From assembly GCF_001870785.1 (NCBI RefSeq), contig NZ_MOLV01000035.1, forward strand, positions 1-54,377: a stretch of 54,377 bases of DNA, in the 5' to 3' direction. Made by a program: the position numbers and the translations under genes. The notes beneath the pieces are model-generated. The model was not told where the DNA came from, did not search any database, and worked only from the letters and a program-made list of their open reading frames with translations. Each line of letters opens with the position of its first letter. Position 1 is the stretch's first letter. The DNA comes from Exiguobacterium sp. KRL4 (GTDB lineage: Bacteria; Bacillota; Bacilli; Exiguobacteriales; Exiguobacteriaceae). This document shows, piece by piece, positions 40,755 through 49,698 of the stretch.

Positions 40755-41665
40755 CGCGAATACGGCTTTCTCGTCCGGTAGACCTCATACAACAGTAAAG
40801 AGGCTGCGACCGACGCATTCAGCGACGTGACGTGTCCTGCCATCGGGAGATGGACAAGGAAATCACATTTTTCGCGGACGAGCCGGCTCATCCCTTTTCC
40901 TTCACTGCCGATGACGATGCCGAGTGGCATCGTTCCGTCGAGCGTCCGGTAGTCGTCACTTTCACGTGCATCCGTTCCGACAAACCAGATCCCTTTTTTC
41001 TTCAAGTCTTCCATCGTCCGGGTCAAGTTCGTCACACGGACGACTGGTATATGTTCGATTGCACCGGTGGATGCTTTCGCGACGACTTGCGTCAATCCGA
41101 CGGACCGGCGTTTTGGGATGATGATGCCGTGGGCACCCACCGCATCCGCCGTCCGGAGAATCGATCCCAAATTATGCGGGTCTTCCAGTTCATCCAGCAA
41201 AATCATCAACGGGGTCTCACCTTTTTTCTCCGCGAGCGCAAAGATGTCATCGAGTTCCGCATATTCGTAAGCCGCGACGGCCGCGACGACCCCTTGGTGG
41301 TTGTCACTCCCCGTCAGACCATGGAGTTTCGAACGGGGAACGATTTGGGTCTGGACACCCGCTTCTTTGGCCATCGCGTGAATGACCGCGAGTGGTCCTT
41401 TCTGTTGCCCTTCTTGAATGAACAACTTGTTCATCTCCCGTCCCGTCCGTAAGGCTTCAAGGACCGGGTTCCGTCCGTATAAGAAATCCTGTCCTTCTTC
41501 GAGCGGCTCAATCACGATCGGGTCTTCCTGTTTCTTTTCAATCCGTTTCTGTTTCTCAACACTCGGCTTATCACCTTTTGGTTTCCGTAATGGGTTGCCT
41601 GATTTATTTTCCGTCCGTTGCTTCGTTTTCGAGTAATGTGAACGCTTGTCCGATGAGTTCTTCAA
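40751..41665 (-). CDS. rlmB: 23S rRNA (guanosine-2'-O-)-methyltransferase RlmB
   Basis: 304 residues from a TTG start (41663-41665) placed 6 bases after AAAGGAGGGG; an ATG 30 bases upstream has no comparable site. A lysine-rich N-terminal extension of about 65 residues precedes the usual TrmH-like RNA-binding part (FLYGRNPVLEALRTGREMNKL) and the SPOUT knot (LEDPHNLGSILRTADAVGAHGI and GSEGKGMSRLVREKCD). It methylates G2251-type sites in 23S rRNA; tRNA TrmH is the alternative. Its start lies within the mrnC end (62-bp overlap). Confidence 0.9.
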   Translation of the reverse strand: MKNSSDKRSHYSKTKQRTENKSGNPLRKPKGDKPSVEKQKRIEKKQEDPIVIEPLEEGQDFLYGRNPVLEALRTGREMNKLFIQEGQQKGPLAVIHAMAKEAGVQTQIVPRSKLHGLTGSDNHQGVVAAVAAYEYAELDDIFALAEKKGETPLMILLDELEDPHNLGSILRTADAVGAHGIIIPKRRSVGLTQVVAKASTGAIEHIPVVRVTNLTRTMEDLKKKGIWFVGTDARESDDYRTLDGTMPLGIVIGSEGKGMSRLVREKCDFLVHLPMAGHVTSLNASVAASLLLYEVYRTRKPYSR

Positions 41666-42008
41666 GACGATCCCCTCCTTTTGAAAGATAAACATATCCT
41701 AACAGGGCTTCAAATGCCGTCGCGTAACGATACGTGTGGACATCCGTACTTTTAGGTACAGAACCTGATTTCGCATTTTTACCACGACGGACGACAGCCT
41801 GTTCTTCTTCCGTTAACGTGTCCGTGTTCAGCCAGTGGGTGACGACGAAGGCCTGAGCTTGCGCCCGGACATATCGAATCGCCGCCTGATGCAGGTCTCC
41901 CGGTTTGACGAACCCTTGATCGAGTAACCGTTCCCGGACATGTAACTCATACACGACATCGCCCATATAGGCGAGTGCCAATGCATTTAATTGTTTATAA
42001 TTTTTCAT
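41604..42008 (-). CDS. mrnC: Mini-ribonuclease III
   Basis: 134 residues from the ATG at 42008, which overlaps the cysS stop (ATGA); a GTG 12 bases upstream is an alternative. It is an RNase III domain without a dsRNA-binding domain: [15 protein letters not shown] holds the catalytic Asp, and [12 protein letters not shown] the second acidic residue. Processes 23S rRNA precursors in Bacillus. Standard position after cysS. Confidence 0.93.
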   Translation of the reverse strand: MKNYKQLNALALAYMGDVVYELHVRERLLDQGFVKPGDLHQAAIRYVRAQAQAFVVTHWLNTDTLTEEEQAVVRRGKNAKSGSVPKSTDVHTYRYATAFEALLGYVYLSKGGDRLEELIGQAFTLLENEATDGK

Positions 42009-43402
42009 CCGCGCTTCCACCGCATCCCCTGCGCCGTGTCTTCAAGTAAAATGCCCTGGTCACGCAGTTGATCCCGGATCGCGTCAGCTCGTGTGAAGTC
42101 ACGGTCTTTTCGTGCTGTGTCCCGGTCGCGGATCAATTGTTCAACTTCTTCGTCGAGCAATCCTTTATCGACCGTGAGTGTGACACCAAGAACGGTCGAC
42201 AACTCATCGAAGACGGCTAAAAATCGTTCGAGGACGTCCGTTGCGACTTGTTCTTCTCCGAGATACAGGTTTGCTTCTTTCGATAGATCAAACAAATCTG
42301 TTACCGCATTCGCCGTATTGAAGTCATCATCCATCGATGTCACGAAATGTTGTTTGATTGCTTCAATCCGTTTCAACCACTTCTCATTCGATGTGCCGAG
42401 GTTCGCCGTCATCGCCAGACGATGTTCGACGTTTGCGACCGATTCACGAATCCGCGCCAGACCATTTGCCGCCTGATCGATCAGTTCACGGCTGTAGTTG
42501 ATCGGGTGACGGTATTGGACCGATAACATGAAGAAACGTAAGACCATCGGATCGACCGCTTGGATCGCTTCGTGGACCGTCAGAAAATTCCCGAGTGATT
42601 TTGACATCTTTTCATTTTCAATGTTGAGGAATCCATTATGCATCCAGTAATTCGCGAATTTTTGCGAGTTGCAAGCTTCCGACTGAGCAATCTCATTTTC
42701 ATGGTGCGGGAATTTTAAGTCTTGTCCCCCCGCGTGAATATCAATCGTATCCCCGAGATACTTTTTCGCCATCGCCGAGCATTCGATATGCCAGCCGGGA
42801 CGCCCTTCGCCCCATGGACTGGTCCATGCCGGTTCATCCGGTTTGGCTGCTTTCCATAACACGAAGTCGAGTGGATCTTCTTTTTTCTCACCGACTTCAA
42901 TCCGGGCGCCGGACCGGAGCTCATCGATCGACTGTTGGCTTAATTGGCCATAATCTTTAAAACTGCGTGTCCGGAAGTAGACATCGCCGCTTGACGCATA
43001 CGCATTTCCTTTTTCGACAAGTACTTCGATGAAGGCGATGATGTCGTCCATCGTTTCTGTGACCAGTGGATGGATATCTGCTTTTTGGACATTCAATGCA
43101 CCGGTATCGGCATGATATGCGTCGATGAACCGTTTCGTCAGCGCGTGGTAATCTTCTCCGAGCTCATTCGCCGTCCGAATGATCTTATCGTCGACATCCG
43201 TGAAGTTCGAGACGTATTTGACTTCATATCCCCGATACGTGAAGTAGCGGCGGACGGTATCAAAGACGATGGCCGGACGGGCATTCCCAATGTGAATGTA
43301 GTTATAGACAGTCGGTCCACAGACATACATCTTGACCTTTCCTTCTTCTAACGGCTTAAATGGTTCCTTTTTTCCGGTCATGCTGTTGTAAAGTTGTATC
43401 AT
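42005..43402 (-). CDS. cysS: Cysteinyl-tRNA synthetase
   Basis: 465 residues. The class Ia HIGH motif ([12 protein letters not shown]) and KMSKS motif ([11 protein letters not shown]) are present; zinc ligands include the Cys in [10 protein letters not shown] and the Cys in HIECSAM. Its start is nested in the cysE end (47-bp overlap), with AGGAGG 8 bases upstream. Under cysteine T-box control with cysE. Confidence 0.98.
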   Translation of the reverse strand: MIQLYNSMTGKKEPFKPLEEGKVKMYVCGPTVYNYIHIGNARPAIVFDTVRRYFTYRGYEVKYVSNFTDVDDKIIRTANELGEDYHALTKRFIDAYHADTGALNVQKADIHPLVTETMDDIIAFIEVLVEKGNAYASSGDVYFRTRSFKDYGQLSQQSIDELRSGARIEVGEKKEDPLDFVLWKAAKPDEPAWTSPWGEGRPGWHIECSAMAKKYLGDTIDIHAGGQDLKFPHHENEIAQSEACNSQKFANYWMHNGFLNIENEKMSKSLGNFLTVHEAIQAVDPMVLRFFMLSVQYRHPINYSRELIDQAANGLARIRESVANVEHRLAMTANLGTSNEKWLKRIEAIKQHFVTSMDDDFNTANAVTDLFDLSKEANLYLGEEQVATDVLERFLAVFDELSTVLGVTLTVDKGLLDEEVEQLIRDRDTARKDRDFTRADAIRDQLRDQGILLEDTAQGMRWKRG

Positions 43403-44039
43403 GGCGGCGTCCTCCTTTTATTCGTTCAATCTCACGTTTTAATTGTTCGAGCTCTAGTTCAATTCGTTCTTGGCATTCACGGACCGGGTCCGGTAACTGA
43501 TGATCTAATGGCGCATCAACTTTGATTCCGTCTTGGACGACGACTCGACCAGGAATACCGACGACTGTTGCGTTTGCCGGAACATCCTTTAACACCACGG
43601 AACTCGCACCGATTTTGGAGGAATCTCCTATTTTAATATCTCCGAGTACGCGGGCTCCCGCTGAAACGAGGACCCCATTTCCGAGTGTCGGATGCCGTTT
43701 CCCCGTCTCTTTCCCCGTTCCGCCAAGCGTCACACCTTGAAACAGGGTGACATCATCCCCGATAATCGCCGTTTCACCAATAACGACTCCCATACCATGG
43801 TCGATGAACAAACGTCGTCCGATGGTTGCTCCAGGATGGATTTCAATCCCCGTTAAGAAACGACTGAATTGAGCGAGCATCCGGGCAGCCAGATGCAGAT
43901 TCATCTTCCACAAACGATGAGCGAATCGGTGCATCCAGACGGCATGGAGTCCAGGATAGGTCAATACGACTTCGACTGTACTCCGAGCTGCCGGATCTTG
44001 CTTAAATACATTGCGGATATCTTCACGCATCCGTGTCAT
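43356..44039 (-). CDS. cysE: Serine O-acetyltransferase
   Basis: 227 residues from the ATG at 44039, preceded by GGGGAGGAG; longer in-frame readings are rejected. The helical N-terminal part precedes a left-handed beta-helix of hexapeptide repeats ([30 protein letters not shown]). The charged C-terminal tail ends within cysS. It makes O-acetylserine, the first step of cysteine synthesis, and follows the T-box. Confidence 0.96.
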   Translation of the reverse strand: MTRMREDIRNVFKQDPAARSTVEVVLTYPGLHAVWMHRFAHRLWKMNLHLAARMLAQFSRFLTGIEIHPGATIGRRLFIDHGMGVVIGETAIIGDDVTLFQGVTLGGTGKETGKRHPTLGNGVLVSAGARVLGDIKIGDSSKIGASSVVLKDVPANATVVGIPGRVVVQDGIKVDAPLDHQLPDPVRECQERIELELEQLKREIERIKGGRRHDTTLQQHDRKKGTI

Positions 44040-44060
44040 GTTCGTTCTCCTCCCCATAAG

Positions 44061-44096
44061 AAAAAGCGCCCCCGTGCATCGCTGCACAGAGACGCT
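44061..44096 (-). terminator. Terminator hairpin of the cysteine T-box
   Basis: A 14-bp stem with G-U pairs (44065-44078 with 44083-44096) is followed by TTTTTCTT on the minus strand. It is immediately downstream of the conserved T-box sequence, the expected competing fold to the antiterminator. Confidence 0.85.
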
Positions 44097-44296
44097 AATC
44101 AGCGCGGTCCCACTCTGTTTGGATGAAAAACTTCATCCCTCTCCGATCCGTTAACGCCGGAGATACGTCTACGCCTACTCTCACTGATTTCGGGTAGCAC
44201 TCAGAGGGGCATTTCGAAACGCGTCTGTTCAAGCTCTCTCATCACGCAAGCTCGTCTCTGTACAACAGGCATCGGTTCTACTTTCCTCATCTACGC
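44061..44296 (-). promoter_or_regulatory. T-box riboswitch, cysteine-specific
   Basis: The element fills the gltX-cysE gap. The conserved AGTGGGACCGCG (around 44103-44114) is the T-box proper. Stem I begins GATGAGGAAAGTAG, and the specifier loop reads CTCTGAG-TGC-TAC, giving a TGC cysteine codon (44197-44199). Uncharged tRNA-Cys would stabilise the antiterminator and allow read-through into cysE-cysS. No promoter is evident inside the gap, so transcripts come from upstream of or within gltX. Confidence 0.88.
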
Positions 44297-44301
44297 TTTA
44301 T

Positions 44302-45747
44302 TTATGCGTCCAGACGCGCGAGTACGCGGTCTTTTCCTAATAGTTGAATCGTGTTCGGAAGTTCTGGTCCGTGTGTCTGTCCGGTCGTTGCGACGCGGAT
44401 TGGCATGAACAAGTTTTTTCCTTTTTGTCCAGTTGCTTTTTGTGTCGCTTTAATCGCACCTTTGATGGCTTCCGGCGTCCAGTCTTCCAGTGTCCGCAAC
44501 TGAGTCGCGAACTCACTTAAGACGGTAGGAACCATTTCTCCTGCCAAAACAGTGTTTGCCTCTTCATCATACACCAGTTCTTCTTCAAAAAACATCTCTG
44601 AAAGCTCAACGATTTCTGCACCATGTGTCATCTGTTCCCGGTACAGTCCGACTAGATCTTGTGCCCAGATTCGTTCTTCTTCCGTCGGCTCACTTGATAC
44701 ACGACCCGCTTCTTGTAAGAACGGCAGACTCGCTTCGAATACTTCTTCAAACGATTGGTGTTTCATGTATTGGCCGTTGATCCAAGCCAGCTTTTGTTGA
44801 TCAAAGACAGCCGGACTTTTCGAAAGGCGGGAGGCATCGAAGATTTCAATGAACTCTTCCTTCGTAAAGATTTCTTGTTCACCAACCGGCGACCAACCGA
44901 GTAACGTCACGAAGTTGAGTAACGCTTCCGGCAGATATCCGAGGTCTTTATACTGCTCGATGTATTGAATGATCGATTGGTCACGTTTTGACAATTTTTT
45001 ATGCTCTTCATTGACGATCAGCGTCATGTGACCGAACGTTGGATACGCCCAACCGAAGGCATCATAAATCATCATCTGTTTTGGTGTGTTCGAGATATGA
45101 TCGTCTCCGCGAAGTACATGGCTGATTGCCATCAAGTGATCATCGATGACAACAGCAAAGTTGTATGTCGGGATACCGTCCTTTTTGACGATGACCCAAT
45201 CTCCGAAGTCCTTTGACTCAAACGAGACGTCTTCTTTAACAATATCATGCCATGTATACGCCACATCTTCCGGTACACGAATCCGAATCGATGGTGTTCG
45301 TCCTTCTGCCACAAATGCCTCTTCTTGCTCTTGCGTCAAGTTACGGTGTGCACCCGAATAACGTGGCGCTTCACCGCGTGCGATCTGGGCTTCCCGTTCT
45401 GCTTCGAGCTCTTCTGATGTCATATAGCAGCGATACGCAAGCCCTTTTTCAAGCAACTCGTCCGTATACTTTTTGTATAGATCCAGTCGTTCCATTTGGA
45501 AGTAAGGACCGTATTCGCCACCACGACCTGGACCTTCATCCCACTCGATGCCGAGCCACTCAAGATACTTCATCTGACTTTCGACACCGCCGTCAATGTT
45601 TCGTTTCTGATCCGTATCCTCAATTCGTAAAATCATTTTCCCGCCTGCATGTCGTGCGAACAGGTAGTTAAACAACGCTGTTCGTGCGTTTCCAATATGA
45701 AGATGTCCAGTTGGACTTGGTGCATAACGTACACGTACTTCTGCCAT
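44302..45747 (-). CDS. gltX: Glutamyl-tRNA synthetase
   Basis: 481 residues. Class Ib motifs: [21 protein letters not shown] (HIGH) and KLSKRDQS (KMSKS). The anticodon-binding C-terminal part matches the discriminating/non-discriminating Firmicutes type; it probably also charges tRNA-Gln. A TATACT box lies about 40 bp upstream of the ATG without a clear -35. The gltX-cysE-cysS order is that of Bacillus. Confidence 0.97.
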   Translation of the reverse strand: MAEVRVRYAPSPTGHLHIGNARTALFNYLFARHAGGKMILRIEDTDQKRNIDGGVESQMKYLEWLGIEWDEGPGRGGEYGPYFQMERLDLYKKYTDELLEKGLAYRCYMTSEELEAEREAQIARGEAPRYSGAHRNLTQEQEEAFVAEGRTPSIRIRVPEDVAYTWHDIVKEDVSFESKDFGDWVIVKKDGIPTYNFAVVIDDHLMAISHVLRGDDHISNTPKQMMIYDAFGWAYPTFGHMTLIVNEEHKKLSKRDQSIIQYIEQYKDLGYLPEALLNFVTLLGWSPVGEQEIFTKEEFIEIFDASRLSKSPAVFDQQKLAWINGQYMKHQSFEEVFEASLPFLQEAGRVSSEPTEEERIWAQDLVGLYREQMTHGAEIVELSEMFFEEELVYDEEANTVLAGEMVPTVLSEFATQLRTLEDWTPEAIKGAIKATQKATGQKGKNLFMPIRVATTGQTHGPELPNTIQLLGKDRVLARLDA

Positions 45748-45792
45748 TACCGATCCACTCCCTTAGTCTAAAATTCGCTTACCTAGTATACC

Positions 45793-46275
45793 TTATTCTT
45801 CGATTCGTTTCAGCAAAATCACAGCCTGGCATGCGATTCCTTCTTCACGTCCCGTAAAGCCAAGCCATTCTGTCGTCGTTGCCTTAACATTGATTTGTTC
45901 AATATCCGCTTCGAGCAGTTCTGCGATCCGGGCACGCATCGTATCGATATACGGACGTAATTTCGGCGCCTGTGCGATCACCGTCGCATCGAGATTACCA
46001 AGTTCATATCCCTGCTCCTTGACGAGCGCATACACATGTTGCAACAGTTTTGCGGAATCCGCATCTTTGAATTCCGGATCCGTATCAGGGAAATGTTTCC
46101 CGATATCGCCTGCTGCGATGGCTCCAAGTGCAGCGTCGGCAATCGTATGTAACAAGACATCCGCATCGGAATGACCGAGCAATCCTTTTGTATGTGGAAT
46201 CTCGATTCCACCTAAAATCAGTTTCCGATCCTCTGCAAACGCATGTACATCAAATCCTTGTCCAATTCGAATCAT
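45793..46275 (-). CDS. ispF: 2-C-methyl-D-erythritol 2,4-cyclodiphosphate synthase
   Basis: 160 residues from the third of three consecutive ATGs (46281, 46278, 46275); the third is 8 bases from GGGGG and gives [13 protein letters not shown], the family start. Zinc ligands are in DVHAF and the conserved [10 protein letters not shown]. It acts in the MEP isoprenoid pathway, next to ispD, whose stop it overlaps or abuts. Confidence 0.95.
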   Translation of the reverse strand: MIRIGQGFDVHAFAEDRKLILGGIEIPHTKGLLGHSDADVLLHTIADAALGAIAAGDIGKHFPDTDPEFKDADSAKLLQHVYALVKEQGYELGNLDATVIAQAPKLRPYIDTMRARIAELLEADIEQINVKATTTEWLGFTGREEGIACQAVILLKRIEE

Positions 46276-46277
46276 CA

Positions 46278-46961
46278 TCATTTCCCCCGTTTCGTTAAAA
46301 TCGCTTCACCAAATACTAAATCGTCGGGTGTCGTTACTTTAATGTTCTCGTATTGTCCGGTCACCTGAGTCACCGTTCCTCCGTCCCATTCTATCAAACT
46401 TGCATCATCCGTACCTAAAAATTCTGTCGCTGCTTTTTCATGGACCGTCCGAATCGTCTCGAGCTGAAACGCTTGTGGGGTTTGAGCCGCCATCAACTGC
46501 TCCCGTGGAACGGTTTCGACAATCCTATCCCGCTCGACCCGTTTGACGGTATCTTTGATTGGGACGGCCAGGATGGCCGCACCCGTTACTTCAGCTGCTG
46601 CGACGACACGGTGAATCGCGTCGAGTGTCACGAATGGACGTGCTCCGTCATGAATCAGGACGATGCCAGGCTCGGTGATCACGGCTAATCCTCGCCGGAC
46701 ACTCTCCTGCCGTTCGCTTCCACCTGGAATCAGTTGGATCGTCGTCTCGTACTGTGTCGTGATCGATTCAAACCAAGGCTGTTCTGCTGGATTGATCGCA
46801 AGGATGATCTCAAGACATTTGTCGTCTTGTTCGAAGACATCCAGCGTCCACTCGATGATGGAGCGGTTTCGTAACAACAACATCAATTTATTTCGATCGG
46901 CTCCCATCCGTTTACCTGCTCCGGCAGCCGGAATGACAATGCGATAAGTCTGTTCTTTCAT
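46278..46961 (-). CDS. ispD: 2-C-methyl-D-erythritol 4-phosphate cytidylyltransferase
   Basis: 227 residues. Nucleotide-binding [19 protein letters not shown] at the N-terminus and IHDGARPF in the middle are the cytidylyltransferase signatures. Third step of the MEP pathway. Follows yacL and a hairpin terminator, and is coupled to ispF. Confidence 0.96.
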   Translation of the reverse strand: MKEQTYRIVIPAAGAGKRMGADRNKLMLLLRNRSIIEWTLDVFEQDDKCLEIILAINPAEQPWFESITTQYETTIQLIPGGSERQESVRRGLAVITEPGIVLIHDGARPFVTLDAIHRVVAAAEVTGAAILAVPIKDTVKRVERDRIVETVPREQLMAAQTPQAFQLETIRTVHEKAATEFLGTDDASLIEWDGGTVTQVTGQYENIKVTTPDDLVFGEAILTKRGK

Positions 46962-46988
46962 CTATTTCCCTCTTTTCCCATAAGTAAA

Positions 46989-47013
46989 GACTGCCAAAAC
47001 GAATTTGGCAGCC
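46989..47013 (-). terminator. Hairpin after yacL
   Basis: A 10-bp stem (46989-46998 with 47004-47013, one G-U pair) is followed on the minus strand by TTTACTT. The imperfect T-run suggests a leaky terminator between yacL and ispD. Confidence 0.55.
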
Positions 47014-47019
47014 TGCTGT

Positions 47020-48111
47020 TTATTTTTCTTGAGGTTTTGCAAAAATCATCCGACCTGCAGACGTTTGAAGCACACTGGTCACGACGACACCAATCGTCTT
47101 CGAAATCAGATGTTTTCCTTCTTCGACGACGACCATCGTTCCGTCTTCGAGATAAGCGATCCCCTGCTTTTGTTCTTTTCCTTCTTTGATGACAAGAACC
47201 GTCATCTCTTCACCGGGAATGACGACCTGTTTGACGGCATTCGCCAAATCATTGATGTTCAAGACCGGTACATTCCGGACTTCGCAGACCTTATTTAAGT
47301 TGTAGTCGTTTGTGACGACGATCCCTTTAATCAGTTCGGCGAGCTTAATCAACTTGATGTCCACTTCCGACACGTCTTCAAAATCACCGTCATAAATTTC
47401 GACTTCCATTCCGGGAATGGATTGTAATTCTTTTAAGACATCCAGTCCTCGGCGTCCCCGGTTCCGTTTCAGTGTATCCGATGAGTCCGCGATGTACTGT
47501 AACTCTCCGATGACGAATTGCGGCACGATCAATTTGCCTTCGACGAAACCTGTTTTCGCGATATCGGTAATCCGTCCATCGATAATGACACTCGTATCGA
47601 GGACTTTACTGTTCGATTTTGCGACGACGACAGGTTCTGCCACCGCCTTTTTCTCTGCTTGATTACTGTTATTGCGCAAGAAGACTTTCGTCAGTTCATG
47701 ACGTTTCCGGTAACCGACCGTAAATCCGAGGTATCCGAACAACGCTGTCACGAAAATCGTTAAGACGTTGCTGAGTAGCGGAATATCAACGAGTTCGATT
47801 AACATGCTGACGAGAAATGCCATGACAAGACCAATCAGTAGACCAAAAGTGCCGAAAAACAAATCAGCGACCGGTGCCTTGACTAACTTTTCTTCTAAAA
47901 ACCGGAGAAGTCGAATCACAGAATCCGTAATGAATAATCCAATTAATAAAAATATGAGTGCACCAATCGTTCCTGTTACGTATGTGGTCATCAACCAGTC
48001 CGGGAAAGCCATCTTCGTCGCTGCTTCAATCAGTTGAAATAATTCAGGAAGCAACAAGATACCAAGTGCAAGACCCAGTAACGCAAAAAAGATCCTGATG
48101 ACGATTTTCAA
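47020..48111 (-). CDS. yacL: Membrane-anchored PIN/TRAM-domain protein YacL
   Basis: 363 residues from a TTG start (48109-48111), 8 bases after GGAGG; a GTG nearer to the ribosome site overlaps it and is less likely. There are four N-terminal membrane segments (within 1-125), a PIN nuclease domain beginning VLDTSVIIDGRITDI with further acidic residues (VTNDYNLNKV), and a TRAM domain near the C-terminus. Substrate is not known for certain. In Bacillus it follows disA; here it directly follows radA. Confidence 0.9.
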   Translation of the reverse strand: MKIVIRIFFALLGLALGILLLPELFQLIEAATKMAFPDWLMTTYVTGTIGALIFLLIGLFITDSVIRLLRFLEEKLVKAPVADLFFGTFGLLIGLVMAFLVSMLIELVDIPLLSNVLTIFVTALFGYLGFTVGYRKRHELTKVFLRNNSNQAEKKAVAEPVVVAKSNSKVLDTSVIIDGRITDIAKTGFVEGKLIVPQFVIGELQYIADSSDTLKRNRGRRGLDVLKELQSIPGMEVEIYDGDFEDVSEVDIKLIKLAELIKGIVVTNDYNLNKVCEVRNVPVLNINDLANAVKQVVIPGEEMTVLVIKEGKEQKQGIAYLEDGTMVVVEEGKHLISKTIGVVVTSVLQTSAGRMIFAKPQEK

Positions 48112-48142
48112 TCTTCCCACCTCCTTTTATTATTTTAAGTTC

Positions 48143-48148
48143 ATTGTA
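48143..48148 (-). promoter_or_regulatory. Extended -10 promoter for yacL
   Basis: TGTTACAAT on the minus strand gives a TG-n-TACAAT extended -10 element; no good -35 is seen. It lies about 32 bp upstream of the yacL TTG start and just after a large hairpin. Confidence 0.4.
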
Positions 48149-48170
48149 ACATGTATTAATTTGATTCACC

Positions 48171-48231
48171 TACGCCTTAGGAAGGGGAAACTGTTTACAG
48201 GTCTGTGACAGTCGCCCCTTCCTTTACCGTA
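48171..48231 (-). other. Large hairpin in the radA-yacL gap
   Basis: AGGAAGGGG (48179-48187) and CCCCTTCCT (48215-48223) form a 9-bp stem, with an inner ACTGT/ACAGT (48190-48194 with 48208-48212) and an outer TACG/CGTA (48171-48174 with 48228-48231). No T-run follows on the minus strand; the plus strand lacks one too. This fills the place where disA is found in Bacillus. Confidence 0.55.
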
Positions 48232-48242
48232 GTTGCACTGAC

Positions 48243-49628
48243 TTAAAAAGGAATCGTTTCGCGTAATGCTTCATCCACACTTTCGACACCAATCACTGTG
48301 ATGCCTGGGGGATACGTCCATCCACCTAAGTTGTTTTTCGGAATGATGGCACGCGTGAAACCAAGTTTTGCAGCTTCCGCGACCCGTTGCTCGATCCGTG
48401 ACACCCGTCGGACTTCTCCGGTCAAGCCGACTTCGCCGATAACGACGTCGGTCGGTCGTGTTGGTTTATCTCGAAAACTCGAAGCGACGGCGACACAAAT
48501 CGCTAAATCAATCGCTGGTTCATCGAGTTTGACACCACCCGCTGCCTTGAGATACGCATCTTGCGTCTGAAGTAATAAGCCGGACCGTTTTTCTAAAACC
48601 GCCATCAACAAGGCCACTTTATTCTGATCGATTCCCGTCGCCATGCGACGTGGATTGCCGAATGAAGTTGGTGAAATCAAGGCTTGTAACTCGACAAGAA
48701 CCGTTCGTGTTCCTTCCATCGACGCGACGATCGTCGAGCCAGACACCCCGGACGTTCGTTCTTCCAAGAAGATTTCCGATGGATTCAAGACTTCTTCGAG
48801 ACCTGACTCCCGCATTTCAAAGATTCCAATCTCATTCGTCGAGCCAAACCGGTTTTTGACAGCCCGTAAAATCCGAAACGTATGGTGACGTTCGCCTTCG
48901 AAATACAACACGGCATCCACCATGTGTTCAAGCAGACGTGGACCCGCAATCGATCCTTGCTTCGTCACGTGACCGACAATGAAGATGGCGATCCCACGAC
49001 TCTTGGCAATTTTCATCAACATGGCTGTACATTCACGAACTTGGGTCACACTTCCTGGTGCGGACTGAATCTCATCAATATAAACCGTTTGGATTGAATC
49101 AATGATCAAGAAAGCAGGATTTTCTTCATCGACGACCCGCTCGATCATGTTCATATCGGTCTCACTGAGGACAAATAAATCCTGAGTCGGTAAGCCGAGT
49201 CGCTCCGCTCTTAATTTCGTCTGCTTCAGTGATTCCTCACCGGAAATATAAAGCACCTTTTCACCACGCTGTGCGAGACGAGCACTCGTCTGGAGTAAAA
49301 TCGTCGACTTCCCGATTCCGGGATCACCTCCGACGAGCACCATCGAGCCGGGTACGATTCCGCCACCGAGGACACGGTCAAACTCACTGCTCCCTGTGAA
49401 GACACGACTCTCTTCTTGCGATACGATATCCGACAGTCGCTCCGGTTTTAATTGTTTAGTTGTCGTATGAACAAAAGCCGATCCACGCCGTGCCTTTTTC
49501 TCCTCGATGACTTCCTCCACCATCGTATTCCACTCACCACAGCCGGAGCAACGCCCCATCCATTTTGGAGATTCCGTCCCACAGCTTTGACAAACAAATT
49601 TTGTCTTCAGTTTAGCCAATCGATTCAT
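48243..49628 (-). CDS. radA: DNA repair protein RadA (Sms)
   Basis: 461 residues. N-terminal C4 zinc finger ([21 protein letters not shown]), a RecA-like ATPase with Walker [11 protein letters not shown] and the RadA-specific [11 protein letters not shown], and a C-terminal Lon-like domain. It is a branch-migration helicase in recombination and transformation. Follows clpC after a strong terminator. Confidence 0.97.
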   Translation of the reverse strand: MNRLAKLKTKFVCQSCGTESPKWMGRCSGCGEWNTMVEEVIEEKKARRGSAFVHTTTKQLKPERLSDIVSQEESRVFTGSSEFDRVLGGGIVPGSMVLVGGDPGIGKSTILLQTSARLAQRGEKVLYISGEESLKQTKLRAERLGLPTQDLFVLSETDMNMIERVVDEENPAFLIIDSIQTVYIDEIQSAPGSVTQVRECTAMLMKIAKSRGIAIFIVGHVTKQGSIAGPRLLEHMVDAVLYFEGERHHTFRILRAVKNRFGSTNEIGIFEMRESGLEEVLNPSEIFLEERTSGVSGSTIVASMEGTRTVLVELQALISPTSFGNPRRMATGIDQNKVALLMAVLEKRSGLLLQTQDAYLKAAGGVKLDEPAIDLAICVAVASSFRDKPTRPTDVVIGEVGLTGEVRRVSRIEQRVAEAAKLGFTRAIIPKNNLGGWTYPPGITVIGVESVDEALRETIPF

Positions 49629-49645
49629 CCTTTCTCTTTATCAAG

Positions 49646-49686
49646 AAAAAAGTCCAGCTTTCGCCTCATACTTGCGAAAGCTGGAC
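49646..49686 (-). terminator. Terminator after clpC
   Basis: A perfect 13-bp stem (49652-49664 with 49674-49686) is followed by six T on the minus strand. It closes the ctsR-mcsA-mcsB-clpC operon 12 bp past the clpC stop. Confidence 0.95.
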
Positions 49687-49698
49687 CCTGTTGATCAC

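Noticed and set aside
40832-41452. Plus-strand open frame of about 206 codons opposite rlmB
   Set aside because: Lies entirely within a well-supported gene on the other strand; low-complexity, histidine/arginine-rich translation and no ribosome site. A shadow of rlmB codon usage.
41666-41695. ATG at 41695 as the rlmB start
   Set aside because: No ribosome site in front of it, while the TTG at 41665 is 6 bases after AAAGGAGGGG; not fully excluded.
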